From the NCBI GenBank assembly GCA_025617745.1, contig CM046867.1, forward strand, positions 26,962,705-27,026,704: a stretch of DNA of 64,000 nucleotides, written 5' to 3'. The translations under genes were made by a program, and so were the position numbers. The notes under the pieces are model-generated. The model did no database searches and had not been told where the DNA came from. It was given only the letters and a program-made list of their open reading frames with translations. Positions 1-14,000 of this stretch are shown here, one piece after another. Each line of letters opens with the position of its first letter. Positions within the stretch are counted from its first letter, which is position 1. The stretch comes from Heliocidaris erythrogramma (Eukaryota; Echinodermata; Echinoidea; Camarodonta; Echinometridae).

Positions 1-318
1 CGTTGATTGCCTCAACTTCCCTCAATTGCTAGCTATATATCAGTATTTGTTACTTCTCAATATGGATGCTGCTACCTTTGATAAGTACATTTTCATCTCA
101 ATTCCTAATCCAGTTTTCAAATAATAATAAGTTTGTTTTAATATCGAATCATTCATATTGAGTGAGATGAAAGACTGGTTTAGAGAGAGCTCTACATGTA
201 CATGAATCTAAGGAAGCAGATTTAATCATCAGTAGAGAAGATGATTATAAGAAAAAGAAAATAGAATTGAATTTCACATGGCTAATATTGATCAAATGCA
301 ATTGTATCCATTTGACCT

Positions 319-457
319 GGGGAGTGTTTCATCAAGCTTTTTATTAGTGATTTTTTACTGACTTACTGTATAAGCTACTAAAATCCTTGCATCTGATTGG
401 CTGAGAGCAAATTTGTCGGTAAAAATCACTGACAAAATGCTTGATGAAACACTCCCC
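319..457. mobile_element. Short hairpin MITE
   Basis: The ends are inverted repeats: GGGGAGTGTTTCATCAAGC at the left and its complement, ending CACTCCCC, at the right. Similarity runs about 43 bp inward through TAGTGATTTTTTACTGAC and GTCGGTAAAAATCACTGA. There is no coding capacity and no clear target duplication. Confidence 0.7.
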
Positions 458-578
458 TGTACTCACTATTAAATGTTGCTTTGAATAGAGTAATTTTTGC
501 ATTCAGACACATACTATGTACAACACAAGAATTGCATATCATTATTACTATTGTAAATTTGTAAGTGTTACTAATATG

Positions 579-1084
579 AAAGGGCAAGTCTACCTTGATA
601 ACAAGTTGATTTAAAGAGAAGCAGAAAATTTGTAGAAGTAGATCAATGAAATTTTGAGCAAAATCCGATAAGAAATAAGAAATTTACAATTTTTTTTAAA
701 GTTGTAATCATTCAAACACAAATCGGCAACTCTTTGCTCCACTCCCATTTGCCCTGTACTAAATAAATTTAATTCTCTTTTTTCTAAAGAAAATATTCAA
801 TCATACATGCACCCTAGATATAATCATTGGAAAGTTGTTTTTACATAAAACCTATATGAAACAAGTGTATTCCTTTATCAATACCTGAGAAAATGAAAAT
901 CTATGAAATTTTCTGTACCGCGTAAAATGGGAGATGAGATTACAAGATATGTCATTGAGTTGCCAATTTGCGTTTGATTGATTACAACTTCAAAACTTCT
1001 TAAAAATCAGATTTCATTAATCTGTTTCTCTCATTTTTCTGCTTTTATTCAAATCAACTAAAGACCAGAGTAGGCTTCCCCTTA
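579..1084. mobile_element. Foldback/MITE element with about 150-bp imperfect inverted repeats
   Basis: The left end (AAGGGCAAGTCTACC...GTTGTAATCATTCAAACACAA) is matched in reverse complement at the right end (AAGGGGAAGCCTAC...GTTGTAATCAATCAAACGCAA). Partial relatives occur at 36477-36580, 38098-38160 and 57545-57670, so this is a dispersed family. It is non-coding. Confidence 0.7.
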
Positions 1085-1870
1085 AACATCATTATTGTTA
1101 CATTATCATTATATTTCTTATTATTATCCTTATTTTTATCCATTTTATTATTATTACTATTATTATTACAATTACTTTTATAATCATTTGTATTGTCAAG
1201 TGATTAAACCATAGACTACAACATCTTCTTTACATCTTATGCTGAGAGGGGGACCCCCCCCCCCTGCCCCCATCCCACTTGCAAGGGCTTAGACCCTTTA
1301 GTATTACTCATTAGATTAACGACCCTGCATGTATGCTGTTCCATCTCACAGTAATGCTTTTAAGATTTCATAAAATTTGATAAACAGCTATTGTAAAACT
1401 GCAAGCGATCGGATGAGTAAACTGCTTGTAAGACTTAAGAACCTTTCATATTTTACTCTCTTCCAAAAACTACTTACATGATCACCTAGAAACACTAGAA
1501 ATACTAGAAACATGTACAAAAATCTAAACATTAGAAACAAATGTGAACATAAAACGTTTTGCATGTTGTTCCATTATTAAAGATGTTAATACCAAGATAG
1601 TGAGAGAGATGGAGAAAACCAATCAGATGAGGTATAACAACTTCAACTTTATCATTGATTAAATAGACCAGTCTACGATTCATATTTTATACATTTTATT
1701 GGTGTTGCTCAAAAGCAAAACAAAAGTTACTTTTAAGGACTAAAGACCTTGTCTGATGCTTGCAACAACAATCAGAAGTGGTTATGCGAAAAGACAGACA
1801 TAAATGTGAATACAAACTAGTCTAGTCCAATACTACCTGTCAAGAAGTACAAAGAAAAAACAATACTTAC

Positions 1871-2099
1871 ATTCTGCCAATGGTATCAGCCTTTGAAACA
1901 AGCGATTTCTGAAGAGCCGTAAGCATGGCATGATGGTTAGATGAGTGCTTGAGTTTGAGTCTAGATCCATGAATGGTTAGGAGTCTTTCTGCCCATAGCA
2001 CATAGAACTCAAGATGAGGTGATGTAAGAAGGTGCTCTGCAACATATGACAGCATCTTCTCTACATACGTATCCGCTAGACTGCTACAAACTACATCCA
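1871..2099 (-). CDS. PWP2: PWP2 exon 17 (residues 778-854), Utp12 domain
   Basis: Utp12-type helical repeats: YVEKMLSYVAEHL, then HLEFYVLWAERLLTIHG and ALQKSLVSKADTIGRM. The acceptor is TTTCTTGCAG and the donor GTAAGT, leaving a split codon. The expected next exon (a Trp/Asn-rich C-terminal motif and tail) is not visible in 1..1870, so it lies left of the window. Confidence 0.95.
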
Positions 2100-5000
2100 C
2101 TGCAAGAAAAACACAACATTAACACTAATCAGATAGGAAAACATTGTTGTTCTATTCCCTAAAAGGGAGTTAATCTTTCATGTAAATTTGGATGAATAGA
2201 GGCACTAAAATCAGAGAAACCAATACACCGGTTCGTAATTAGTAGTTTCTACAAACTCCCTCGATTTGTTTAGGTGGAGACGCTACTTGTTTAAAAGCTA
2301 AAATCACATTCGTGTGCAAATCAGAGTGATCAGTCTTTACGCAGATAAAGATCACTTGTCGCGAATACAAATGACATTTATTAGCGCATGCGCATGTTGT
2401 AATTACAAACTGGCTTATTGATGAAAGTTTCTGAAAATCTGATTAGGAAAAGGAAAGAAATTAATATTAGATAAAAAGAGGTCATGTACGATGATATCAT
2501 ACAATGAGAATCCTCAAATTTGTTTTGTACCAAAAGCAAGTCATTTCTTAATTTTTCCATAACATTAATATCTAACTTGATTCATTTCCAAACAGTGAAT
2601 AAATACACTCCATTTTTCACCTAATTATATTTAGGTAAAAACAAACGATTGGTCATCAATAAGGAACAGATTACGGAAAGTGTGCTAGTCCAACCTGATC
2701 CCTTACAGCAAAAACAATAGATTTTGGTAAACACACTTTGAGAAAAAAAGAATGTGTTCATGAAAAACATTCAATACTTACACCTATGTACATCATTAAA
2801 ATGGCCTTAACCCTTACTGTACTGTATTTTGCCGTGCATTTCGAACCGCTGCAATTCACGCCATGTGACTTTCTGACTTTTTAAAAAGTATTGCGCATCT
2901 TTTGACACCAAGTTTACAAATAGCGGTCATACAGTTACCGGGTCATATGACCTTTCATGACCTCATGTTAGCCCGAAAACAGAAAATTTCTGAGTTTTGT
3001 GTACAAAATGTATAGGAAACTGTATTTCATCATGTTCCTCCTTTATAATTTCTTCTTTAAGCTGTAATTATCATTTATTCTAACTAAATATTGGTTCATA
3101 CACTGAAACAGTTGAATAACAAAGAAATACATAAGATATTTGTAAAACAATAAAATACATAATTGAAATCACTTTTAAAAAATGTTCTTATGTAATAATG
3201 TTTTAAAGGTTTAGAGAGAACTTCTTCGAAATACTTCGAAATGTATATTTATGCATATGATTTGCAAAATTATAAATACTTTGAAATGTATATTTATGCA
3301 TATAATTTGCAAAATTATAATATTAAATGAAAAAAATAAGATTTACATAAAATAACAAAGGATATGTGTTCTTTATGGAATTCTCGAGGTCCATGCAAAA
3401 TTTTGCGGTGATTGGTTATATCACATCCGAGATTGGGAGGGGGGAGCCTCGGAGGCCCCCCCCCCTCCCAGTCAGAGGGGAGCTTGAAATTGTCCAGTAC
3501 AGTAGGGTTTAAGTGGGATACAAGGTCAAAAAGAGAGTTTTTAAAATCTTTTCAACGGCACACATGTGACCATCTCTCAGGCAATCATGCGTGATGATAT
3601 TATTTAGTATTTACAAAGACAGTAACTTCTCAACCTCCTTGCAGGGACACACTGTCAAACTTGAATATCAATCAAACAACCTCTTGGTAAACGCTGATCT
3701 TGCTGGATGTGATTAACAAGTAGACTAATGGCATAGGCTAACATGCATGCTATCAACACAACTGTACCATGAAATTATCCCTACAGATTTTACTTTTTTC
3801 ACTGTAACATTTCATATCACCTCCCTCTCCAACATTGGTTACAAATCTTCTACGTGGAGACCCTGATCATTACAGCATGCTTGATTGGAACAGGTGGTTT
3901 TATGATCTCAATTATCTGCCCAGACATACAAGTATTGATCAGTGGACCCATAAGTAATGACATCTTGATTCAATTTTCAAGAAACCCAGTCTTTGTATTG
4001 TCATTCAGGTTCACACTCCCATCGAATGTCACAACTTCTAAACTTTCTACATGTACACGGGATTTCTTCAGCTTGTTTCCTATCTCTTGCTCGATCTCTC
4101 TCTTTCTTTTCGTAGCCTTGGAATGTTTTTTTATTTACATCTTGCGTAGGTCTCCAGGTTTTGCAACTTGATTCAATAAGGATAAGCAAGAATTATGGGT
4201 TTCTGAAGAAATTGACTATACTTTTACAATAGACAAGAAGACTGTATTTGAAGGCACTTGATCAAAAGATGATCTTATAGTAATAGCAAGCCAGTGCCAT
4301 AAACTGACTAGCAAAGTCTGAAATCAAATTACAACCCCCTGGAAATATAAGACAGGTGTGCCACTATCTTTACACCTTCTGTTTCTCTCAACACTTGAAC
4401 TAATGTACACATCTGATTTTCATTTTCATAAAAAGATAGACAACCTATGACTTCTATGACTATGACCTATAACTGTTAAATTCATTATGGTATACTGCTG
4501 GCCCACACCATATACTATATGATGAATGTTGGGGATGGGTGCAGGGAAAATGTTTTTAATTCAGCTCTTAAAAAACTTGCTCAGCTGCAAGGGCGGATAG
4601 GGGTGGAGGGGTGCCTGATCGAATACTGGAAAATTCTTTTCACCAGCTATCTAAAACCTACTCTGCACCAAGGGGGGGGGGGGGGGGGTTATTAAATGAA
4701 GTGACACAAGCAGCATTATCCCCTTCCATGGCTGTGAACTGACTTTGTATAATACATATTGGCTAATATCTCTTCCCTCGTTTTCTTACTCCCTCTTTCT
4801 CCAATATCCAGCATCATTATCTTTTTCATTATCATCACAATAGGACTAATCTATAATTGTCATCTAACTAGATTTCTCTCACAGTCTCTCAATACTCTCA
4901 TCTCTCTTCCACACACAACTTCTTTTCACTATATTAAAATTTTGTTAAATATTTCAAAAACTTTACAACCCATTCTAATCGAACATTCAAATAAAGCTGT

Positions 5001-8000
5001 GAGGGATGATAACATGAAAAGTTACATTTATTGCAGCCAATTTAGAAAAATTTAAGAAAAATAAATGCCTTCAATGAATTCATTTATGCTGTTTTGGCTT
5101 TTCTTTTCCAATCAAACTTTCACATTCAGTTTCATTCGTGATAATCATAACACTATTAGTCTTTCAAAGTCTAAATCGAATCGGCTCATAACCTGAAAAT
5201 AGAAAGAGTGAAGTAAGAACAAAATTCTACTATGTGCAGCTCCCCCATTCAGGTAATCACTAAATCAAGACTGAACATTCTTACAAGATTTTGTCTTGGT
5301 TTTGTCAAATACAGAGTACTGTATACGTACGTGTAGATTAAACCCTTTGAAAAGAACCCTAAATAGAATAGAATAGAATAGAAATGGTTTATTAAAAGAT
5401 GATCACAGCCAACGGCTGAATTGCGATCCATTTCACAAGATACTATACAATTACAATCAAAGTCCAAATAACACAAAATATGACATATCAAAAATCAAAT
5501 ATATAGACATTTAAAGAAGAGGTGTAGGAGAGGAAGAGGGAGAGTGATGAGAAAGAGAGATAGACAGAGAGAGAGAGAGGGAGAAAAAGAGAGAAAGAGA
5601 GAAAAAGAGAGAAAGAGAGAAAAAGAGAGAAAGAGAGAAAAAGAGAGAAAGAGAGAAAGAGAGAAAAAGAGAGAAAGAGAGAAAGAGAGAAAAAGAGAGA
5701 AAGAGAGAAAAAGAGAAAGAGAGAAAGAGAGAAAAAGAGAAAAAGAGAGAAAGAGAGAAAGAAAAAGAGAAAAAGAGAGAAAGAGAGAAAGAAAGAGAGA
5801 GAGAGAGAGAAAGAAAGAGAGAGAGAGAGAGAGAGGAGAGGAGAAAGAGAAAGACAAAGGGGTCCCCGTCATTATCATTACAGGTGAGGGGTGATGGAAA
5901 AAACATTCAGAAATGCAGAAAATCAAGATAAAAACTATCACAAGTCGTTCTAAAGTCATGATGCAATCATGAACTGTGAAATTATGAATAATACAATTTA
6001 TGTTAGTGTTACCATGGTTACATTTAATGAGGAAGATTTATAAAGTACGGAGTAAGCTGCACTGTGTTTTGTTTTAAGTGGTATTGTTTAACCTTTGATT
6101 GAGATCTTAGAGAATAAGTACTTTGTTGTCTAAGAGGTACACATATTGTGGATGTTTGGCAAGAGAATTGGCAAAGTCTACGCATAAATCTAGACGAGGT
6201 CTATGTCCACATCTAACTGAGATAACCAATTCCTCGAAGTAGACCTATAGGCTTTTTACAATTGCAAAATTTGGCTTAGTCCCGTACTATCGGTGGGGCT
6301 AACGAGGATTTAGCCCCACCAATATTATGGGACTAAGCTTAGCCCACTTTCTGTTCACATTGCATTTTACCAAAGTGGGCTAACTCCAAGATAGTACGGG
6401 GCTATTTTAGTCCCGAAAATAAGCAGGGTTAGCCCCACCTTTGGTGGGGCTAAGTGTCAAAAGATGGGGATAAGCACTCTAGATAGTATGGAACTAAAAC
6501 TGCCAATGAGAACAGCAAAAATTATAGTCCAGGGTTAAGGATAGTACGGGGTTAAAAAAATCAAGTGTAAAAGCCTACTGGAGTGACTGCTACACTGCCA
6601 ACTGTGCTTGTACTGTAATCCCTGGTTAGTTAATTGTTGAAATCTCCCTGAAAGATCCTGGAAAACAAATTTAGCCTACATCTACTTGCATGGTTTGTCA
6701 CGAGAAGCCTACAAATTTGATACTATTAGCTTGCGTTTTTTTTTTAACCTAAATTTAAAATTGTTCAATCTAGTTTATACTAGATCACTGACCATCGAGC
6801 CAAGATAAAAATGGTCTAATTGGCAAATAACCTTAACAAGTTGAACACTGAGCCTGATATACTTCGAGGTGGGCTCTATGGAAAATGTGTCATATAAGAA
6901 CATCAAATGGTACTTAACTTGTTAAACATATTTACAACACCTAGTCATCTGTTTTCTCCTTGATTTAATCTCTAAATAACTGATTAAACTTGGCTTTAGG
7001 TCGTCTACATCCAAAAGATGACCAGGATCACTCTAGATCTTCTTATCAGCATTACAATGAACAAAATTGTTACAAAGCTTCTAACCTGAATGAATTTTAA
7101 CAATTTTGAAGAAAAAACGAAAATCCTGCTCACCTTGTTGCCATGGTATTGTTTCAATAACCTCTTGTGTTACTGCTTTCTCATTCAGTCTGAAGGCCAT
7201 CATAAGTGCCATGGACCACTCATCTTGCTTCAAGGCATCACGGACAAGAGATGGGGTGAGGTCAAGGGTCAGGTCAAAGGGGTCAAAGCTTAAACTACTG
7301 TCTAGTGAGTATACTAGTAGGCCTTCAGTTGTGGTGGCTGCAAACTGACAACCTGTCAAATAATGTTTTAAAAAAATGATCAGGGTATACATGCTGCAAT
7401 ATCCCACATTTTGAAGATGAACTGCTAAAAAAAAGAAATACAAATACCATACTGTCACCAGTCGTGGCGCACCCATGTAATACAGCTTCATTGCTGGAAC
7501 GTCCTATTTCAACTGCCCCACTTTGGAAATAAGTTAGCTTCGTTCAAAGTTGGCTGTCTTGCCGAGAATGCTATGCTCCAGTCGTGACGTGCCATTCCTA
7601 CACACAGATCGTGAAGTTGGTAGCCCGACAAGTGCATTAAAGACAATGCGATAGCCAGAAAACTCACTGCTTATAGTTTCGTAGCACGCCGTGTGCTACA
7701 TGGTGTAAGTGAATATTTCTACAACAGGGTAATTTAACGTAGATTAATCCTTCCTTCACAATATTTTTTGAGCAGGGTGCGTCAACACTGGTGCAATGTG
7801 CGGCGACACTGGAGCAGCAGAAGCCCCGCAGAAGTGTTGCAGTAGCATTCGCACCGTAGGAGCAAGATGCCATGTTTTAGGTGGATTTTATTCACAAGCA
7901 TTTTCGGCGTTGGTGGTTGATTGCTCAACAAATATGGTATTTTCTGAAAATTATTAATCCAAAGCTATCAAACCCTTCCGCGTCTGGTGACAGTATGTTT

Positions 8001-11000
8001 GAATAAATAAATGAATAAACAAATAAGTAAATGAATACATAAATAAATACAAGAATAAATGCACAAGTAGTACATTTGTAATTGAAAAACTTTTTGTTAA
8101 AGAGCACTTTATGTGATCAAACATATGTTTACTAGAAGAGCAACTTCTAGTCTATTTTTTAACAGAAGTGATGTCAGATTAAAATAATTCATATTATATT
8201 CCTCATTAATGGATAAGGCAGATGCCAATGAAGAAAAATGTGGTATACCGTGACATCATTCATGGTATAGGCACTATACCATGAATGTGGTCACAGATAT
8301 GCGATCGATCAGTGGTTTTTCATTGATAACATGTGAAAAGTGCTATGGGCATCGGCCTGTGTAAACTGCAGTACATTTTTATTATTATTTTTTCAAGAGT
8401 CGCTGGAGGGATATAAAACAAATATATCATGCACTGTTTTTAACCACGAGTGAAATTATGTATTCCTCGGTGACAGAAACAGCACTATTTTCTGAGGGGC
8501 GTAGCCCTGAAGAAAATAGTGCTATTCCCGCCACCTCAGAATCCATAATTTTGTCCAGAGCTTCTCAGTGCATAGTATATTTGTTTACTATTCCCCACTT
8601 AGTTACAGAGATAAGGAGGTGTTTTTTTCGAAGCCACAATTATAGTACTACAAGTATTTCCTTCAGTTGACTCCATAGATTTAACTAGAGTATCTCAAGG
8701 TAGTGATACCCCTCCTTACTTTATATTGGAAAGCACTTTATCTAATCTTTCATTAGATTTAAAAATAACATTTAAGAAGTTCAAATACATCTCTAGTTCA
8801 CAAAGATAAGAAGGGAAGAAGAATGTGACATGTGTGAATAGACCTACACCATGTATCTGTAGCTGAGAATCTGACATGTGTGAGTAAACCTACCTGTAGC
8901 TGAGAATCGGACACAGGACACATTGACCTCTGGCTTAAAGGACCTAGAACTCATGTCTCCCTTGGTGACCCCAGGAAGTGAAATTGCCAAACCCTGATCA
9001 TCCTCATCCACATTCATGTCTATTAATGCTGAGTTTCCATAATCTGTTAGGTTCCGTCTGCTCAAGAACTCCTAGAAGGGGAAGAACAAAGTATTTTATG
9101 TTCAATATACATACTAGAGAATGACTGGAAGGTGTGAATTGTTAACCCCTTCCATGCCACCCGATTTTTGAGCAAATTGTCAAAAATGAACTTTCATGAG
9201 TTGAATATTAACGTTCAGAGAGTTTTTGTCTTGCGCAATCTGGGCAAAGATTAATTGCATAGGAATAAACATTATATTGGAGACACAGGTTTCTGTATCA
9301 GGAAGAATTTTCAAGCCATTCTGAGCCTAAACAAAATGTTCAACACTCACATTTTTGGGCGGGATTTAAGGCGGGGTTAAGTACATGTAAGTTGCAAAGT
9401 TAATGTACAGAGATAAAGACTCACAGACTGATTCCATTCATCAACAGAGAAACACTTTGTTCAGAAGTCACTTGCATCGTCAGGCAAGGCACCGAATCAA
9501 AAACATCCCTAAATGCTCATTTATGTAACATTTGATAATGAGCACGGCAATGGGATGGATGACATGAATTTATTCAACAACGAAAAAAAGAAATTGTTAT
9601 TGCTACCAGCGATAATGCAAAACACAAAATGACAGGAAAGATTAAGTTCTATGAATGGCAATTAATTGTGAACATTGATCACAAGATCCTAGTCTCTCTT
9701 GTGCATATCAATTTTGACATTGCTGATAAAACAAATTGTAGTTAAATGATCCCAAGCTCTATCATCATTAATGTGGTATGATATGAAAGGGGGGAAATAG
9801 TCCTTTTAGAAAGGTTTCATAGTAAATAGAGACATCTTGTTATACTGATTTCATGAGATATTGCATGGGGAAAGTCAGATTTTCATTTTTAAACATACTA
9901 TTTAGCTTGTAGAGAGAGAGAGACAGAGAGAGACAGAGAGACAGAGAGATATAGAGAGACAGAGAGAGAGAGATATATAGAGAGAGAGAGAGGGAGGGTG
10001 GGTGGGGGAGGGGGTGAAAATGTGTTCACCCACTTACAGAGGTCTTAACTTCATCTCTCATTCACAGATTCTGGCACTGGTATTGATTCAGACCCCTAAT
10101 CTATTGAGGGTTAAAGCAGGGGTATTTGACACAGACTAGATTAGCCTACTTGGAATGCTCCCAAATTAGATTGATAGGAACTGAAGCTGCGCAGACAGAG
10201 TGGAATCAGTGCTATTAAAGACCAAATTCTCAGAATACAGAATTGAGATACATCTACTTTGAGATGTTACTCAAAAACAAGTTATTTGTAAGTTTTCATG
10301 GTCCAGTTTTTCATCAGTACAGATGCAGGTTAACAGCTATCATAAATGGTGTCGATCATTTGAAGACATCAAGATAAAATCAAGAAAAAAAAATGAAACT
10401 CTATACATTCTACTAGTTATAATTTTCACTGTATCACCTATATTTGTGGGAAACCCCCCCCCCCAAAAAAAAAAAAAAGCTCAACCATGCAGTTTCAACC
10501 AAGTCTCTCATTCAAAGATAAAGCCATCGTATAAGTTTGATCTTTTGTTTCCATTATTATGTGGAAGGGTATCAACAGAAAATTGTCCATTTTTGCAATT
10601 TTTACTTTTGTACCTTGGAAGAGATAAATGAATGTGTTCACTCATGCCTGAAATTTATCTTTATGTTACCCTAACAGAGTGAAAGATAGTTTCTTTTTAT
10701 TTAATTTTATCTATAATTTATTGGATTTTATTACATACAGTCTTGTATGAAGAAATCTGAACTTAAATAAGTGTTCACTTTCTTTTTTTGCTGAGTGTAT
10801 TTCACAGGAGAAAAGATTGGACTTAACTTTCATGCCACATGTGTCTGTAGTCCCATATACACATTTCTGTGTGCAGTGCATGTGACTTTTAACAAGACTG
10901 AGTAAATTGATTTTGAAGCCTCACAGTATAAACTAATTCTTATGTATTACATAATTAACATTTCCAAATTGCTTACAGCTTCTTTCTCAATGTAATTGCA

Positions 11001-14000
11001 TGACCAGAACTTTATCTATAAATGAAAAAAACAGATCGTTTCGTTTTGGAAATCTTCACAGAGAAATCTGCTTTGGCACCAAGTTGGACTGACCAAAGCA
11101 TCAAAATGAAAGAAACAGACCAGTAAAAATTTGACAGAAATCCCATTATGGTTACAAAAATTATGAAGTTGCAATAGAGTAAACACAAACAGGTAACACT
11201 GTGATTTACCTTGCCAGAACATTTTTATTTTCACGGTTCACCAAAGAAAATGTATCATTTTATCTGAGCTATAGGTGCATTCTATAACATGTTTTTTTTT
11301 TAATAGAAATAGAGCTATTCCTTCATTTACAATGGAGAAAATCATTTTATTCTAAATCAAATATGCAATGCATTTCTTGATCTTTCAATTCAGTGGCAAG
11401 TCTCACCCCAATATTTGCAAAGAAAATCACTAAACCCATCTGCTAAACAATGCAATTTGCATGTTGGTCTACCATTGGAAAATTGGATTTGCTATTGGTC
11501 CACTAAGGACAGCTAAATGTACATGTTTCTCACTCTTAATATCTAATGAACTACCCCTAGATGATCTTTTGATTTCAAATTACTAATTTATTTCATGATT
11601 CCTGAATCAAGAATCACTTCATCATTTTATGTAAAAAGTTTATAAAATCATTATACATAACAATTTTCATCAAAACTTAATTCAATTGATTTCAGTTGAA
11701 ATTTGACCAGACATTCAAGCTGAAATATATTCTTAATCAAATATCTTACTTGATGACAATTCTATTAAGGTAATAAATTCCTGCTTTTTGCCAAGATCTT
11801 CATGAAATAGCTGAAAAATACAGAATAAAACATGATTTCTGTAAACATGAATTTCAGAAAATGGGACATTTTGCACATTAGATATACTTAAACCTATATT
11901 ACAAAACAAATTATATATTTAAAAAAAAAACAGATGAATGCGACTGCGTCTCCTACATGCCTCCGCCTAAATTCAGTTCTTGAAATAATGTGATAACCTG
12001 AATAAAAATCCTACAAATTGTATGTTAACTGACCTCTTTGACATTTGACCTTATACCTTATAACCCTAAAGTCTGACCACTTTCTTTCCTTGTAGTCATG
12101 AATACAAAATAGTTGGGATGTGGTGATAACAAAGGTAAAAAAAAAAAACACACATTAATTTCACATATAATGACCTCTATGACATATCACCTTTGACCTA
12201 CACATGAACAGAAATCTAATCAGTTTGTCTCACTATGGTGATGCATACTAGTTCCAAGTTTAAAGTGTATGGGACAACCCCAAAACATAATGCCTCTGGC
12301 ACCACCTTCGGTGGGCAGAGGCATAAAAGCATAATCATAATTCATTGGGTGTTGGTACATGTAACTTCTGAATAAAGGCGTAAATTCTGAATCTGGAAGC
12401 TTACAAAGACTTATATAGAACAATGCTTGTATGCAAAAGCAGATATCCATGATTTAAATCTCTAGATCAAGATCTGACTAGTTCTACATCTAACTTAGAT
12501 TTTGATAGCTCACTGAAAAAAATGCCATTTCTGAGATTGTCAAGTTATGAAAATAAAAATTACTTAGCTGAAAATCACTATAATGCTAAAATATTTCCTT
12601 AAAACCCTGCTCAAAATATGATCAGCAATTACTTCCTTGGTATGATATACACTTGTAGTTGATCAGAGAGTGGTGAGAAATCATGCAAAGTATTGCTGTT
12701 TGTGTTTGGTCAGGTTTACATCTGTGCCATAATTGTTTTTATAATATCAAGGTCTTGAAATGACTTGCTGTTGACTCGACATTTTATGAAGCTAGAAAAG
12801 TTCTTTCTATTTAAGTTTCTTTAGTGGATTTGTGATCCCATGTTGTCACTGGAAAATTTCAGCTTTGTTACCCACAAAGCAACTTTGAGCATTTTGCATA
12901 AGCATAAATAAAAACCATCACATACATGTATACAGGCAATGTTAAACATCCCATACAACTTACGCACAATGTGCGTGCTGCATCAAACGCCAGCAGTGTT
13001 GTTAATCTTGTGCAATGAAACCTGTGATACAATAAAATACCCTGGTATATCCTCTGTTAGTTGCATCACAGGTTATGCTGCATAACATGAATAACACACT
13101 GGATTTTTATATATATGCAAATTATGCAAATTGCTCAAGGTTGCTCCTTGGGCAACCAAGCTGAAAATGTTCTTGGACCACTTACAATTACAAATCAACA
13201 AAAAAACTTCAACAGAAAGAACTTTTCTCGGTTCACTATTGGCTGGATAGGAACGTCAAATGGACTAATGTAAAAGTAATTTTGAAATGTCATGCTTTTA
13301 AATTGGAAAAAATAATGACATATTTCAAAATTTGCATGTTTATGATGACACCACATATTCTTCCTATGTAATAAGAGCCCTGAAATCCTCTGGTGAGCTC
13401 AGATAAGACATCTGAATTTCATCTACAGCTTATTTTAATTATCCAAAGCATGTTTCACACAGAATGCCCTGAACACCTTCAGGAGAATGACTAGCACATT
13501 GCCTAGGACGTGCAGTCAGCCCATTCTGATTGGTACCCAACAGAAATGCAAGTGATTGTATTAGAGTTTTCTGTTATCATTCAAGGTTTTCTGTCACTTG
13601 TAATAACTGATACAAGAGAAACAGCAATCATTGTATTTAATAAATAATTACAGACATCTGAATTAAAATCACCCAAAATAATATATTCTTTGTAATCATT
13701 TTATTCATCTAGGCAGTCTGAATATGTTATGGGAAGAATACACTGCATCAAAGATGACAGATTTACTTGATTCAACATTTATTTCAATCCAATACTACAG
13801 AGAAAAAAACCCCACATACTTGTAGATGCATTAAAATACTAAGAAATGACTTATGAGACATAATATGAATATCTTGCTGTATACCACCATGGCTATTATG
13901 ACCAGGTCAGTTCTTACCTACTACAGAATATTCAGGAATAACAATTTCTGTCTCCTACATATCACAGCAGAAACACATTTCAATCAGGACAAGAATATCA

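Larger units (their letters stand above)
1..1870. other. PWP2 intron 17 (partial)
   Basis: No exon seen. It holds a small hairpin MITE (319-457), a longer inverted-repeat element (579-1084) and an ATT/TTA-rich stretch (1085-1180). The remainder is AT-rich unique-looking DNA. Confidence 0.7.
2100..7133. other. PWP2 intron 16
   Basis: No exon seen. It contains a G-rich hairpin (about 3438-3475), a poly-G run (4672-4689), an (AATAG)n-tailed retroelement-like piece (5359-5520), a long polypurine microsatellite (5560-5858) and a self-complementary MITE (6248-6577). The remainder is AT-rich without recognisable features. Confidence 0.7.

Noticed and set aside
5495-5959. Long Ser/Leu/Phe-rich and Lys/Glu/Arg-rich ORFs
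   Set aside because: Pure consequence of the GA microsatellite lacking stop codons.
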